Origin: Spirochaetae bacterium HGW-Spirochaetae-2
GTDB taxonomy: Bacteria > Spirochaetota > Spirochaetia > Sphaerochaetales > Sphaerochaetaceae
Direction of reading: 5' to 3'
DNA: 64,000 bases
NCBI GenBank assembly: GCA_002839355.1
Contig: PGXW01000028.1
Coordinates: forward strand, 1 to 64,000
Below, one piece after another: positions 1-8,113 of this stretch. The notes below the pieces were generated by a model, which saw only the letters and a program-made list of their open reading frames with translations, was not told the DNA's origin and searched no databases. The position numbers were made by a program, and so were the translations under genes. Positions within the stretch are counted from its first letter, which is position 1; every line of letters starts with the position of its first letter.

Positions 1-7
1 AAAAAAA

Positions 8-40
8 CCCCCTGGGGAAAAGGAGGTTAAACCCAGGGGG
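8..40. other. Perfect hairpin with ribosome-binding-site-like loop
   Basis: CCCCCTGGG (8-16) and CCCAGGGGG (32-40) form a 9-bp stem. The 15-nt loop carries AAAAGGAGGTT, repeated exactly at 45-55 just before the ATG at 56. Read on the minus strand the stem is followed by seven Ts (7-1), so it could also be an intrinsic terminator for leftward transcription. Which role applies cannot be settled here. Confidence 0.5.
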
Positions 41-55
41 AACAAAAAGGAGGTT

Positions 56-163
56 ATGAAAAGTCAATTGAATGGAGTCCATGTTATCGGAAGGAATTAT
101 CCATTCGTTTTTCCTTTCGATGAGAATTTACCGAGAATTAAAAAAAGAATCAAGCATTTTTGA
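56..163 (+). CDS. Possible 35-aa peptide, function unknown
   Basis: A short frame starts MKSQLNGVHV and ends RIKKRIKHF before a TGA. Its support is a near-ideal ribosome binding site, AAAAAGGAGG, two bases before the ATG. The product has a hydrophobic/aromatic middle (NYPFVFPF) and a basic tail. It sits alone in AT-rich DNA directly after the hairpin at 8-40, whose loop copies its ribosome binding site. I recognise no family. It could be a decayed gene end or a true small protein; the ribosome binding site is the only positive evidence. Confidence 0.3.
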   Translation: MKSQLNGVHVIGRNYPFVFPFDENLPRIKKRIKHF

Positions 164-340
164 AAAATTTTTGAAAAATTCTTTTTAGCATCAAACACCA
201 TCGATAAGAACATCTTCCAATGATATTAATCCTGCTAATACACCCAATAATGACACTTTAATGTGAAGAAAATATTATTAAATCGGTTTATCTTTCACAT
301 AATATGAAAGTTGGAATGTATAAATATTAAAATGATGCCA
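164..340. other. AT-rich gene-free DNA
   Basis: Low-complexity sequence with repeated TTTTTGAAAAA words around 158-183. I see no RNA gene, no convincing frame and no clear promoter between the small frame at 56-163 and the hairpin at 344-369. Confidence 0.5.
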
Positions 341-369
341 GAAATGCCCCGGCTTCTCCTCCGGGGCAT
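341..369 (-). terminator. Terminator-like hairpin after pfk
   Basis: ATGCCCCGG (344-352) pairs perfectly with CCGGGGCAT (361-369) across an 8-nt loop. In the minus-strand transcript the stem is followed by UUCUGG, a weak U-tract. It lies about 100 bases past the pfk stop, beyond repeat copy A, and probably ends the ligA-pfk transcript. Confidence 0.45.
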
Positions 370-399
370 CCATACAAGCATGAAAGGAGACTTCGGTCA

Positions 400-475
400 C
401 CTCACGTTGCCTGCACTCGCTCGGAAGAGTGACCATTGCATGGTCCCTCTCCCCTCGCTTCGTTTGGCAATCAAT
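400..475 (-). repeat. Dispersed ~76-bp repeat, copy A
   Basis: Read on the minus strand this matches 18185-18261 (plus) over its whole length with only a few substitutions and one 1-nt indel. It begins ATTGATTGCCAAACGAAGCG and holds the inverted repeat GACCAT-GCA-ATGGTC and the block CGAGCGAGTGCAGGCAACGT. The pfk stop codon TGA (471-473) lies inside its first bases. Like copy B it starts at the 3' end of a gene and runs in that gene's direction. One frame translates to LTLPALAR and another to PLASFGNQ, so it yields spurious short frames. Confidence 0.8.
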
Positions 476-1817
476 TCTTGTTTTTCATCGATGCGGGCTG
501 CCTGGTATTCTCCAACACATCACGCCAGAGACTTCCCTCGGTATTCACATGGTTCCGCTCCGAGACAGCGACCTTTATCGGTATATGCACGAACTTGTTG
601 TTTACCAGCGATATCAACGCCTGTGTCTTACCCGACATCGCGGCATGGACAGCGTGTGCTCCCAACCGTGAACAGTAAATCGAATCGTTGGGGTTCGCCT
701 GGGCACTTCTGATGATATAACTCGGATCGATATACTTCAGGCTCATCTCCACGCCCTCTTGGGCGAAATAGTCCTTGATCCTATCCTTGAGGAAAATGCC
801 GATATCGGTGAACTTCACATTTCCCGAAGCATCCTTCTCCCCAGTCTGCGGTACCAAGTCCTGTCCAGCACCCTCTGCGATCAATATCACCGCATGGCCC
901 CGCTCCAGGATCCGTTTCTTCAAATGTGCCAACAGACCGTTCGGACCATCCAAATCGAACGGATTCTCGGGAATGAGACAGAAGTTCACATCGCTCATTG
1001 CCAAGGCAGTGCTCGCCGCGATGAAACCCGACTCCCTGCCCATGACCTTCACCAACCCAATCCCGTTCACCGACGCCTTGGCCTCGGTATGGGCTCCCCG
1101 TACCGATGGCACGGCGTGTGTCACCGCGGTATCGAATCCAAAGGAAATCTGGATGAATGAAAGGTCGTTGTCTATGGTCTTGGGAACACCGATCACAGCG
1201 ATCTTGAGTCCCCGCTTCTTGATCTCCTCACCGAGTTCCCAAGCCCCCCGAAGGGTACCGTCACCACCGATGGTGATCAGGACATTGATATTCAACCGCT
1301 CCAACGAATCGATGATTTCCTCGACCTTGTCGCCACCACCGCGGGAGCTGCCAAGGATAGAACCACCCTTCTCCTGGATATCGTCGACTACATCGGGATC
1401 AAGATTCATCAACGGATATGGGGAATTCTCCAGAAGACCACGATACCCGAAACGGATGCCGGAAATCCTCCTCACCCCGTATCGGTACCAGAAGCAACGA
1501 ACGACGGCACGAATCACATTGTTCAGACCAGGACAGATTCCTCCACAGGTAACGATCGCCGCGTGCACATGGGCGGGATTGAAGTATATCTTTTCCCGGG
1601 GTCCGGCCACTTCCACCGTATCGTGGAATTCCGGGACTTCCTCACCCTTCTCGTTGATCAACGCGTCGATTCCGAAATATACCCGCTTCGAGTCGTTCAC
1701 GTAATCGGCAAGCCCATCGTCATCCGACGTCGACATCTTGATCGGCGAAAGAATCTTCGCCTTTCCGAGATTGGGAATACTGAAATCGTACTTCCTCTTG
1801 CTTGTCTGGAACTCCAT
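471..1817 (-). CDS. 6-phosphofructokinase, PPi-PFK-like clade but predicted ATP-dependent
   Basis: Phosphorylates fructose 6-phosphate to fructose 1,6-bisphosphate in glycolysis (cytosol). The product is 448 aa, longer than E. coli PfkA (about 320 aa), and belongs to the long spirochaete/protist-type group. Visible motifs are [12 protein letters not shown] near residue 92, the donor loop GGDGT (184-188) and PKTIDND (212-218). PPi-dependent enzymes usually have Asp where GGDGT has its second-last Gly, so the Gly here points to ATP; trypanosomatid ATP-PFKs share the GGDGT/PKTIDND pairing. The start MEFQTSK is chosen for AGAAGGAG upstream, in preference to an ATG ten codons earlier. Last gene of ligA-aminotransferase-HTH-pfk, 13 bp after the HTH gene. 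Family certain, donor inferred. Confidence 0.9.
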   Translation of the reverse strand: MEFQTSKRKYDFSIPNLGKAKILSPIKMSTSDDDGLADYVNDSKRVYFGIDALINEKGEEVPEFHDTVEVAGPREKIYFNPAHVHAAIVTCGGICPGLNNVIRAVVRCFWYRYGVRRISGIRFGYRGLLENSPYPLMNLDPDVVDDIQEKGGSILGSSRGGGDKVEEIIDSLERLNINVLITIGGDGTLRGAWELGEEIKKRGLKIAVIGVPKTIDNDLSFIQISFGFDTAVTHAVPSVRGAHTEAKASVNGIGLVKVMGRESGFIAASTALAMSDVNFCLIPENPFDLDGPNGLLAHLKKRILERGHAVILIAEGAGQDLVPQTGEKDASGNVKFTDIGIFLKDRIKDYFAQEGVEMSLKYIDPSYIIRSAQANPNDSIYCSRLGAHAVHAAMSGKTQALISLVNNKFVHIPIKVAVSERNHVNTEGSLWRDVLENTRQPASMKNKN

Positions 1818-1830
1818 GGCATCACTCCTT

Positions 1831-2202
1831 CTATTCATGTTCGGCATAGTCCTTCAATAGTTGTTCGAAATCATGGGTAAATGAACCGAATGGTTCAACA
1901 AGCCGTTCTTTCGCCTCGGCTTGGAAGGCATCGTACAATGTGATGAATTTGTGGCCGAATTCAGTGAGCGAGGATCCCTCATGGGAGGCTCCACCCCGCT
2001 TCCTGTCGACGACTGGCAATCCCAACTGGTCCTCCAGGTTCTTGACCATGGCGTAGGCCTTGGAGTAGGAAATCCCGAGTGCCGATGCGGCCGCCCGCAA
2101 GGAGCCCGAGGTCCCGACATGCTCCAACAACCAGAGCACCCCGATCCCCATGAACTTCTCACCGTCCCCATTCACCAGATACAGTTTCGTCTTTATTTCC
2201 AT
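1831..2202 (-). CDS. Stand-alone ModE-type winged-helix regulator
   Basis: The 123-aa product matches the N-terminal DNA-binding domain of Mod[20 protein letters not shown] (21-39), then [20 protein letters not shown] (41-60) as recognition helix, and a wing around VVDRKRGG. It lacks the Mop/TOBE molybdate-binding domains of full ModE (about 260 aa), so molybdate sensing is not supported; small proteins of this kind are often annotated as LysR-type or winged-helix regulators. The ATG overlaps the aminotransferase stop by 10 bp and the stop lies 13 bp before pfk, so it is translated with a glycolytic gene. Targets are unknown. The molybdenum-hydroxylase-like genes start about 3.4 kb away on the other strand, a suggestive but unproven link. 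Confidence 0.8.
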   Translation of the reverse strand: MEIKTKLYLVNGDGEKFMGIGVLWLLEHVGTSGSLRAAASALGISYSKAYAMVKNLEDQLGLPVVDRKRGGASHEGSSLTEFGHKFITLYDAFQAEAKERLVEPFGSFTHDFEQLLKDYAEHE

Positions 2203-3488
2203 ATCGTCTCGGCGCTCCGATACACCGTGTCGATCATCTGCGGAAGCAATTCGGCGTCCACACCCGAATACGCGATCCGCAACAGGTCCGTCCCTATCGA
2301 TACAGTACCGATTCCATGGTTTTCCAACAAGTACCTCCGAAGCGATTCGGCATCTCCCGCACAGGCGAATGTACAAAAGTAGCCTGAATTGAACGGCAAG
2401 GGATGCAACGCAACCGAATCCCGCCATTTGGCGATCGATTCGCTCACACTTCCGAATCGCCGCGCCATTTCGTCGGAGACCCGTTTCGTCTCCTCCCCAT
2501 AGGCTTCATGCCTCATGGCCGCAAGCAACAACGATTGGCTCACCCGGGAACAGCTTGATACCGACGACCGTATGACTCCCATGGTTTTTTGAACCATTGC
2601 ATGGTAGTGCCTATCCGTCAAGCCATTGGCGGCATAGGTGATGAACCCGACGCGGAACCCCCATACCAACGATTCTTTCGTCGCGGCATCGCATTTGACC
2701 GCCAACAGGTTCCCGTGGGCATTCCACAAGAGGGAAAACAGCGAATACCGGCAGGCAGTCTCATCATGGAATAGCCCGAAATAGGCATCGTCCACCACTA
2801 CCACCAACCGCTTGCCCGCCTGCGCAAGGTCCACCAACAGGTCCCTTAGCTCTTCCATCTCCAGCTGTGTCGGTGTATAGCCTGTAGGATTGTTGGGAAA
2901 ATTGAGGAGGAGAAAAATCTTGTCAGAGACGATTCCGTCGAGCGTACGTTCGAGGGCTCCCAGGGAAAAACGTCGATTCGTATCGAACAAGGAAGGGGAT
3001 TGGATCGTACAACCATGCCGTACAGAGAATATCTGTTCATAATTGTCCCAACAGGGTGACGGGACCACCACGGTATCCCCCGCATCGAGAAACAGATCGG
3101 CTGCAATAGCGATCGCATGGGTCAGTCCTGCGGTGACTACCGGCAGCGAACAGGATGAACCGGCAAGCAACGGATTCTTGCGTACCATTTCATTCCACCA
3201 CAGCTTCCGCAATGCAGGATCACCCGCCGTGGGTGCGTACGAGACCATATCGTCGCTGGAAACCACCGTATCCAATCGGGAAAACATGCCATGGGTCATG
3301 TAATGGCCATGATCGAGTGCGACACCTGCAGTGGCGTTGGCGACATGGGCAGCCGAAGCCGCCTCCTGGCTTTGGGCGACGATACCTTTCGGAAAATACG
3401 CTCGCCTCCCATACTCCGAGAGCACCTGCGGAATCACGGTTCCCGCAAGCTCCGCATGCAACTGCGCCGCTATGCTATCGACTGTCAT
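2193..3488 (-). CDS. PLP-dependent class I/II aminotransferase
   Basis: A fold-type I aminotransferase of 431 aa. Motifs in order: GDPALRKLWW in the N-terminal part, PSPCWDNYEQ at the cofactor pocket, NFPNNPTGYTP, VVVDDAYFG (Asp for the PLP pyridine nitrogen), the Schiff-base Lys in CDAATKESLVWGFRVGF, and a late arginine region LLRIAYSG. Substrate specificity cannot be read; aromatic or aspartate-like amino acids are plausible. The start MTVDSIAA is preceded by GGAAGGAGGGG and overlaps the ligA stop by 14 bp, implying translational coupling. It sits between DNA ligase and a ModE-type HTH, which says little about its pathway. Confidence 0.85.
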   Translation of the reverse strand: MTVDSIAAQLHAELAGTVIPQVLSEYGRRAYFPKGIVAQSQEAASAAHVANATAGVALDHGHYMTHGMFSRLDTVVSSDDMVSYAPTAGDPALRKLWWNEMVRKNPLLAGSSCSLPVVTAGLTHAIAIAADLFLDAGDTVVVPSPCWDNYEQIFSVRHGCTIQSPSLFDTNRRFSLGALERTLDGIVSDKIFLLLNFPNNPTGYTPTQLEMEELRDLLVDLAQAGKRLVVVVDDAYFGLFHDETACRYSLFSLLWNAHGNLLAVKCDAATKESLVWGFRVGFITYAANGLTDRHYHAMVQKTMGVIRSSVSSCSRVSQSLLLAAMRHEAYGEETKRVSDEMARRFGSVSESIAKWRDSVALHPLPFNSGYFCTFACAGDAESLRRYLLENHGIGTVSIGTDLLRIAYSGVDAELLPQMIDTVYRSAETIWK

Positions 3489-5517
3489 CGCTTTCCCCTC
3501 CTTCCAACATCCGTATGAACTGCTGCTCATCGACTATCGTTGTTCCAAATGACTGTGCCTGCTGCAATTTGGAACCCGCTCCACTACCAGCCAACAGATG
3601 GGATGTCTTGGAGGTGACGGAACTTGTGGTACGGCCGCCTCGGGCCTCGATCTCCTTGAGAGCCAACGAACGGGGAGCGAACCGCTCGAAGCTTCCGGTC
3701 ACACACCACACCTGGTTGCGGAATATCTGGGGAAGCATTTCCTCGGCGTCGGTGGCCGCTTCCGAGAATTGCAAACCCAGCAGTATCAACCGGGCAATCC
3801 GTTCACGAACCTTCGCGTCGGACAATTCCGCGAACAACGAATCCACTGTCTTCTTGCCGAAGCCCTTGATTGCCACCAGCGTTTCGGCATCACCCGAATC
3901 GACCATCTCCAACAACTGTTTCATGCTCCGTATGCCCGCATTCACCAACAGGTCCACAGCCTTTTTTCCGAAATCGGGTATCCCCAAAGCCACCAATACC
4001 AACCGGTAAGGCTGCTCCTTGCTCTTCTCGACCGCCTGTGCCAGTGCACCGGCCTTCTTCTCGCCGAACCCCGGCTCCCCCACCAACGCATCGTAATCGA
4101 CCGTGTAGATATCGGGAATATCGTGCACCAGACCCTTGTCGACCAAAAAGGAGACGGTCTCCGGACCAAACCCATCCAGGTCCATCTGTTGCCGTCCCAC
4201 GAAGAAGCTGATCCTTCCCACGACCTGGTCGGGACAAGCCCCGTTCGGGCAGAAGGTATGGGCTCCATTTCGTACCAGCGTCGTCTTGCACGAAGGACAT
4301 TCGGCCGGGAGTTGCCATGTCGTGTTTCCTTCCTCGTTCTTCTCGACCACCCGCTCCACAGCTGGAATGACATCGCCACGTTTCGAGATTGCGACTGTAT
4401 CTCCGATAGCCAGCTCTAGCAGGTTGATGTAGTCCTGGTTATGCAGGGTAACATTCGAGACCATCGAATTGCCGACCTTCACCGTCTTGACCCGCGCTAC
4501 CGGAGTTATCCTCCCGGTCCGTCCGACCTGGACACCGATATCGAGAACCTCGGTCTGGGCTTCCGGTGCATCGAACTTGTACGCGAGGGCCCACCTGGGG
4601 TGGTGCCCGGTGTACCCGAGGAAATCCCGGACTCCCAATTCGTTGACCTTGATCACCAGACCATCGATTTCGTAGGCGAGGGTCGAACGCTGTTGCTCCA
4701 GTTTTCCAAGATAGTCGGGAATGTCTCCGTAGGTCCCATCGCCATCCGCATCGGCAAAGACTGCGAGGGATGGGTTCACCAGGAACCCCAAGTCCTTCAA
4801 CAAGCGCAGGATCTCCACATGGCTGTGGACAGCTTCCGTCGGATTGGTGAAAGAGGCCTCGTAGGCAAACATTTTCAAGGGAACCATTGCGGTTTCACTG
4901 CTCTTCAACCGCCTGATTGTTCCCGCCGCCAGATTCCTGGGATTCGCGTAGGGGACTTCCATGGTTCCGTTCAAGGTGTTGAAATCCTCCTTGGGCAGGA
5001 AAACTTCGCCCCTGACCGCGATATCCAAGGGCCTGGACAAGCGCAACGGAATGGACTTGATCGTCTTCGCATTGGGCGTGACATCGTTGCCCACGAACCC
5101 GTTTCCCCGAGTGACAGCCCTTGCCAGCAGACCCTTCTCGTAGTAGAGCACCAGGGAGACGCCATCGATCTTTTCCTCAACCACAAAGGATAGCCGCTGC
5201 TCGCCACGCTGGCGGCACCGCTCGATCCATTGCAGGACACCGTCTCCGGTATACGCCTTGTCCAAACTCAGGACCGGAACTGTGTGGCGCACCTCGGGAA
5301 AGCCGGTGCCAAGGTCGCTGCCGACCCGCTGGGAAGGGGAATCCGACAACTTCAATTCGGGATACAGGCCCTCGAGATAGAGGAGCCTATCCATCATGCG
5401 ATCGTATTGCGTATCACTTACAAGCGGTTGTGCCTCAACATAATAGTGGTGCTGGTGTCGCCGCAGTTCTTCAGACAACCGGGCAATCTCCACTTGCGCA
5501 TGTTCCACTGTTTCCAT
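3475..5517 (-). CDS. ligA: NAD-dependent DNA ligase LigA
   Basis: Seals nicks in replication and repair using NAD+. At 680 aa it is a normal bacterial LigA. Visible are the Ia/adenylation domain with nucleotidyl Lys116 in KIDG, an OB-fold part, a zinc finger with four Cys (CPSC then CPNGAC), helix-hairpin-helix repeats (LVAIKGFGKKTVDSL) and a C-terminal BRCT domain from about residue 600 (WCVTGSFERF, GGRTTSSVTSKTSHLLAG). The start METVEHAQ follows TAGGAGCAGGAAC; an upstream in-frame ATG adds 22 residues but is less well placed. A TATACT -10 candidate lies at 5546-5551 on the minus strand with only a weak -35. First gene of a four-gene minus-strand operon. Confidence 0.97.
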   Translation of the reverse strand: METVEHAQVEIARLSEELRRHQHHYYVEAQPLVSDTQYDRMMDRLLYLEGLYPELKLSDSPSQRVGSDLGTGFPEVRHTVPVLSLDKAYTGDGVLQWIERCRQRGEQRLSFVVEEKIDGVSLVLYYEKGLLARAVTRGNGFVGNDVTPNAKTIKSIPLRLSRPLDIAVRGEVFLPKEDFNTLNGTMEVPYANPRNLAAGTIRRLKSSETAMVPLKMFAYEASFTNPTEAVHSHVEILRLLKDLGFLVNPSLAVFADADGDGTYGDIPDYLGKLEQQRSTLAYEIDGLVIKVNELGVRDFLGYTGHHPRWALAYKFDAPEAQTEVLDIGVQVGRTGRITPVARVKTVKVGNSMVSNVTLHNQDYINLLELAIGDTVAISKRGDVIPAVERVVEKNEEGNTTWQLPAECPSCKTTLVRNGAHTFCPNGACPDQVVGRISFFVGRQQMDLDGFGPETVSFLVDKGLVHDIPDIYTVDYDALVGEPGFGEKKAGALAQAVEKSKEQPYRLVLVALGIPDFGKKAVDLLVNAGIRSMKQLLEMVDSGDAETLVAIKGFGKKTVDSLFAELSDAKVRERIARLILLGLQFSEAATDAEEMLPQIFRNQVWCVTGSFERFAPRSLALKEIEARGGRTTSSVTSKTSHLLAGSGAGSKLQQAQSFGTTIVDEQQFIRMLEGGESDDSR

Positions 5518-5630
5518 GTTCCTGCTCCTACGTAATGTTACCACCAGTATACCGGCTTTCCCATGTTTTGCCATTGCGGTCACTAGGGGAAAATGGTATT
5601 TTTAACTTCTAAGGATGGCAATAGGGCTTC

Positions 5631-7604
5631 ATGGCGGAAAAAACTCTCAAGGTATCGGGCGGCAACCAGACGATTCACGGAATTGTGATCCGGTCCAATA
5701 TCGATTCGGGATCGATAATCGGCATAACCCCGCCAAAGCAGGACAATCGCTTCTTCCTCGTGGGCCCGAAGGACATTGTGGGCCGGAATGCTGTTGAAGT
5801 ATACACGGACAATTTCCCGCTGTTCGCATCGACTGACATTGCCTACAAGGGACAACCGATCGTCGCGTTGTTTGGACCCGATGCCGAAATGGTCGAGGTC
5901 AAATCGAGGGAGATCGAGATCGATTTCCAACTCTCGGTGGAGATCCAAGCCCATCAGGAGAAGAAGGGACACTCCCCCATCCAGTACCAATGGGGAAATC
6001 TCGAGGAAGCATTTTCCCAGGCCGAATCCACATTGGAAAAGACCTACAGCGACCGGCGTGTCTGGACACGGGAGGATACGATATCCCAAGCGACAACTTG
6101 GCTCGAGGACGATGTATTGAAGGTGCAGGTTCCTACCCAATGGCCGTTCCATGTCCGCGATACTGTGGCCGATATTTGTGGCAGGACCAAAAAGAGCGTG
6201 GTCGTCTACCCGACGACCTACTTTGCCCCCAAGGATGAAAAACTCATACAACCCTCGATTTTGTCGGCCATCGCAGCTTTGGCAACGTTGAAAAGCAAGA
6301 GTCGGGTACAACTGTCTTCCCGGTTCCCCACGTTCAAGAGTCCTATCACCATTACTCGCAAGACGGCATTGGATGCCACCGGAAAACCCATGGCCGAAGA
6401 GGTCGAGGCCGTTGTCGACCAGGGAGCTTTTCCGCTTTTCACCGCCGAGTTGTTCAAACAGATCCTCGCTGGACTCATTCCCCTCTACCAACTGCAGGCC
6501 TTCTCCGCGAGCGTCTGCATTGTGGAGTCCCACTCGCCGCCATCGCACTTCTTCGGTGACCTGGGATACAGTTCCGCACTCTTCTCGACCGAAGCACATA
6601 CCTCGGCGATTGCCCGCCACTACCAGATGAATCCCTCCAACTGGAGGATCAAGCAGTACGCGGACGGGAAGGAACGGGCGGGCGTATTGGAGACCCTTCC
6701 GGTCTCGAAGTTGCGGGACCTCATGACAACGACCTGCACGGTATCCGATTTTGCACGCCATAGCGCTGTGTACGAATTGCAAAGGAGAGCCAAGCATCCG
6801 CTCTCGGCTTTCCTCAACTACAGCAGGGGCATCGGCATTTCCTGCGGTGCGGGAATCAGCGGATTCAGCACCGACTCGCCACTGAACAGCGCGGCGAAAA
6901 TATCGGTCACACTCGATGCGAACAACCAAGTGCTTGTCAATTCCAGTTTTTTCCCCATGCGTAAGACCACCACATTGTGGCGTTCGGTCATTGCCAAGAT
7001 GCTCTCGGTTGAAAAGGATACCATCGTTTTCGTCGACAACTCCACCGAGGCTATGGTCGATACCGGACCGGAGGTACTTTCACTCGATGTGGAACGATCG
7101 GTCCTCATGATCACCCAATGCTGTGCCGCGATCAAGACCAAACGGTTCCAGGAGCCGTTGCCGATCACCGAGTCGGTGACTGCAAGGAGCATCCTTTCGA
7201 CAAGCACAGCCATGTTCACCAGTAAGAATTGGGGATGCATCGTATTGGAGCTCGAGGTGAATACCATTAGCCTGATTGTCGAAGTCCGCCGCGTGTGGGG
7301 CCGCTTCTCGTTCAGCAACCCTCCCGACATCAACCGGCTGCGGGTAAAGTTCCAGCATATCATCAACACCAGTTTGAACGAGTGCAATGTCATTCCCATC
7401 CACAGGGAGGGTGCGCCGCCGTTCATGGATATCAAGGTCGATGCCCTGGGATCGGATGAAATCCAGACTTCGGCGACCTCGGCCCTTCGCGCCATGGTCA
7501 TGTCCGCCTGTGCCTCGGCACTCTCCCAAGCATTGAATTGCGATGTCTCCACCATGCCGGTTACCAGTGAGGATATCATCGGCTACATCCGGAGGGAAGA
7601 ATGA
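5631..7604 (+). CDS. Divergent molybdenum-hydroxylase-like large subunit (XdhA/CoxL family)
   Basis: Placed in the xanthine dehydrogenase/CO dehydrogenase large-subunit family by its overall pattern and its Fe-S and FAD partner genes. It is 657 aa, about 100 short of usual. Normal anchors are degraded: the N-terminal KVTG..Y segment is absent; the expected GGGFGGK reads TTYFAPKDE around residues 195-203; the RGFG-type loop reads HFFGDLGYSS; the GQG loop reads FPMRKTTT. The catalytic-Glu region survives only as GSDEIQ (607-612). Molybdopterin binding is therefore doubtful. ATGA overlap with the Fe-S subunit gene. Family likely, substrate and activity unknown. Confidence 0.7.
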   Translation: MAEKTLKVSGGNQTIHGIVIRSNIDSGSIIGITPPKQDNRFFLVGPKDIVGRNAVEVYTDNFPLFASTDIAYKGQPIVALFGPDAEMVEVKSREIEIDFQLSVEIQAHQEKKGHSPIQYQWGNLEEAFSQAESTLEKTYSDRRVWTREDTISQATTWLEDDVLKVQVPTQWPFHVRDTVADICGRTKKSVVVYPTTYFAPKDEKLIQPSILSAIAALATLKSKSRVQLSSRFPTFKSPITITRKTALDATGKPMAEEVEAVVDQGAFPLFTAELFKQILAGLIPLYQLQAFSASVCIVESHSPPSHFFGDLGYSSALFSTEAHTSAIARHYQMNPSNWRIKQYADGKERAGVLETLPVSKLRDLMTTTCTVSDFARHSAVYELQRRAKHPLSAFLNYSRGIGISCGAGISGFSTDSPLNSAAKISVTLDANNQVLVNSSFFPMRKTTTLWRSVIAKMLSVEKDTIVFVDNSTEAMVDTGPEVLSLDVERSVLMITQCCAAIKTKRFQEPLPITESVTARSILSTSTAMFTSKNWGCIVLELEVNTISLIVEVRRVWGRFSFSNPPDINRLRVKFQHIINTSLNECNVIPIHREGAPPFMDIKVDALGSDEIQTSATSALRAMVMSACASALSQALNCDVSTMPVTSEDIIGYIRREE

Positions 7605-8113
7605 AGATCGAATGCACCATCGACAACAAACATGTGCTGTTGACAGTCAATTCCAACAAACCGCTCAACCTGATCCTTATGGATGAGCTTGAGACCGCCC
7701 ACATGGAGACCCGCTGCCGCGACGGCAATTGCGGCAATTGTGTGGTATTGCTGCAGGATGAAGCTGTGCTTTCTTGCCTGATTCCAGCCTTCCGCCTGAA
7801 AGGGGCCAAGATAGTCACCTTCGAAGGATATCAGAAGTCGCGGTTCTGGCACGATCTCGAACGGGCCTACGAGGATACCGGTAGCCATCCGTGTCCCCAT
7901 TGCTATGCCTCGAAGACTCTGATCTTCGAATCCCTGCTGCAAACGGTGGTAAAGTCGGAATCTGGCCCGTCCCATGATGAGGAACCGGACGAGACGACCA
8001 TAGTGAGGGAAGTCGGCTTGAACAAGTGTCCCTGCCTCGACGCCCACGAGATCCTCGACATTTTCAGAGCGGCAGCCGCTTATCGGAGGCGCAGGCGTGT
8101 ACGAAGGTATTAG
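7601..8113 (+). CDS. [2Fe-2S] subunit of the molybdenum-hydroxylase-like complex (XdhC/CoxS family)
   Basis: Small electron-transfer subunit of 170 aa. The N-terminal plant-ferredoxin-like cluster shows C-x4-C-x2-C-x11-C (RCRDGNCGNC then LSC), and the C-terminal helical cluster shows C-x2-C (CPHC) and C-x-C (CPC), so all eight ligands are present. The gap between the second-cluster pairs is about 41 residues, longer than the usual ~31. Starts at an ATGA overlap with the large subunit behind GGAGGGAAGA and overlaps the FAD subunit by 17 bp. It should pass electrons between the large subunit and FAD. Unlike the large subunit it looks fully functional. Confidence 0.88.
   Translation: MKIECTIDNKHVLLTVNSNKPLNLILMDELETAHMETRCRDGNCGNCVVLLQDEAVLSCLIPAFRLKGAKIVTFEGYQKSRFWHDLERAYEDTGSHPCPHCYASKTLIFESLLQTVVKSESGPSHDEEPDETTIVREVGLNKCPCLDAHEILDIFRAAAAYRRRRRVRRY

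Noticed and set aside
311..712. 133-codon frame across repeat copy A and the pfk 3' end
   Set aside because: Its LTLPALAR string is a translation of the dispersed repeat; the rest is antisense to pfk.
2592..2604. ACCATTGCATGGT, resembling the core of the dispersed repeat
   Set aside because: Only the 13-bp near-palindromic word matches; flanks do not, and it lies inside the aminotransferase gene.
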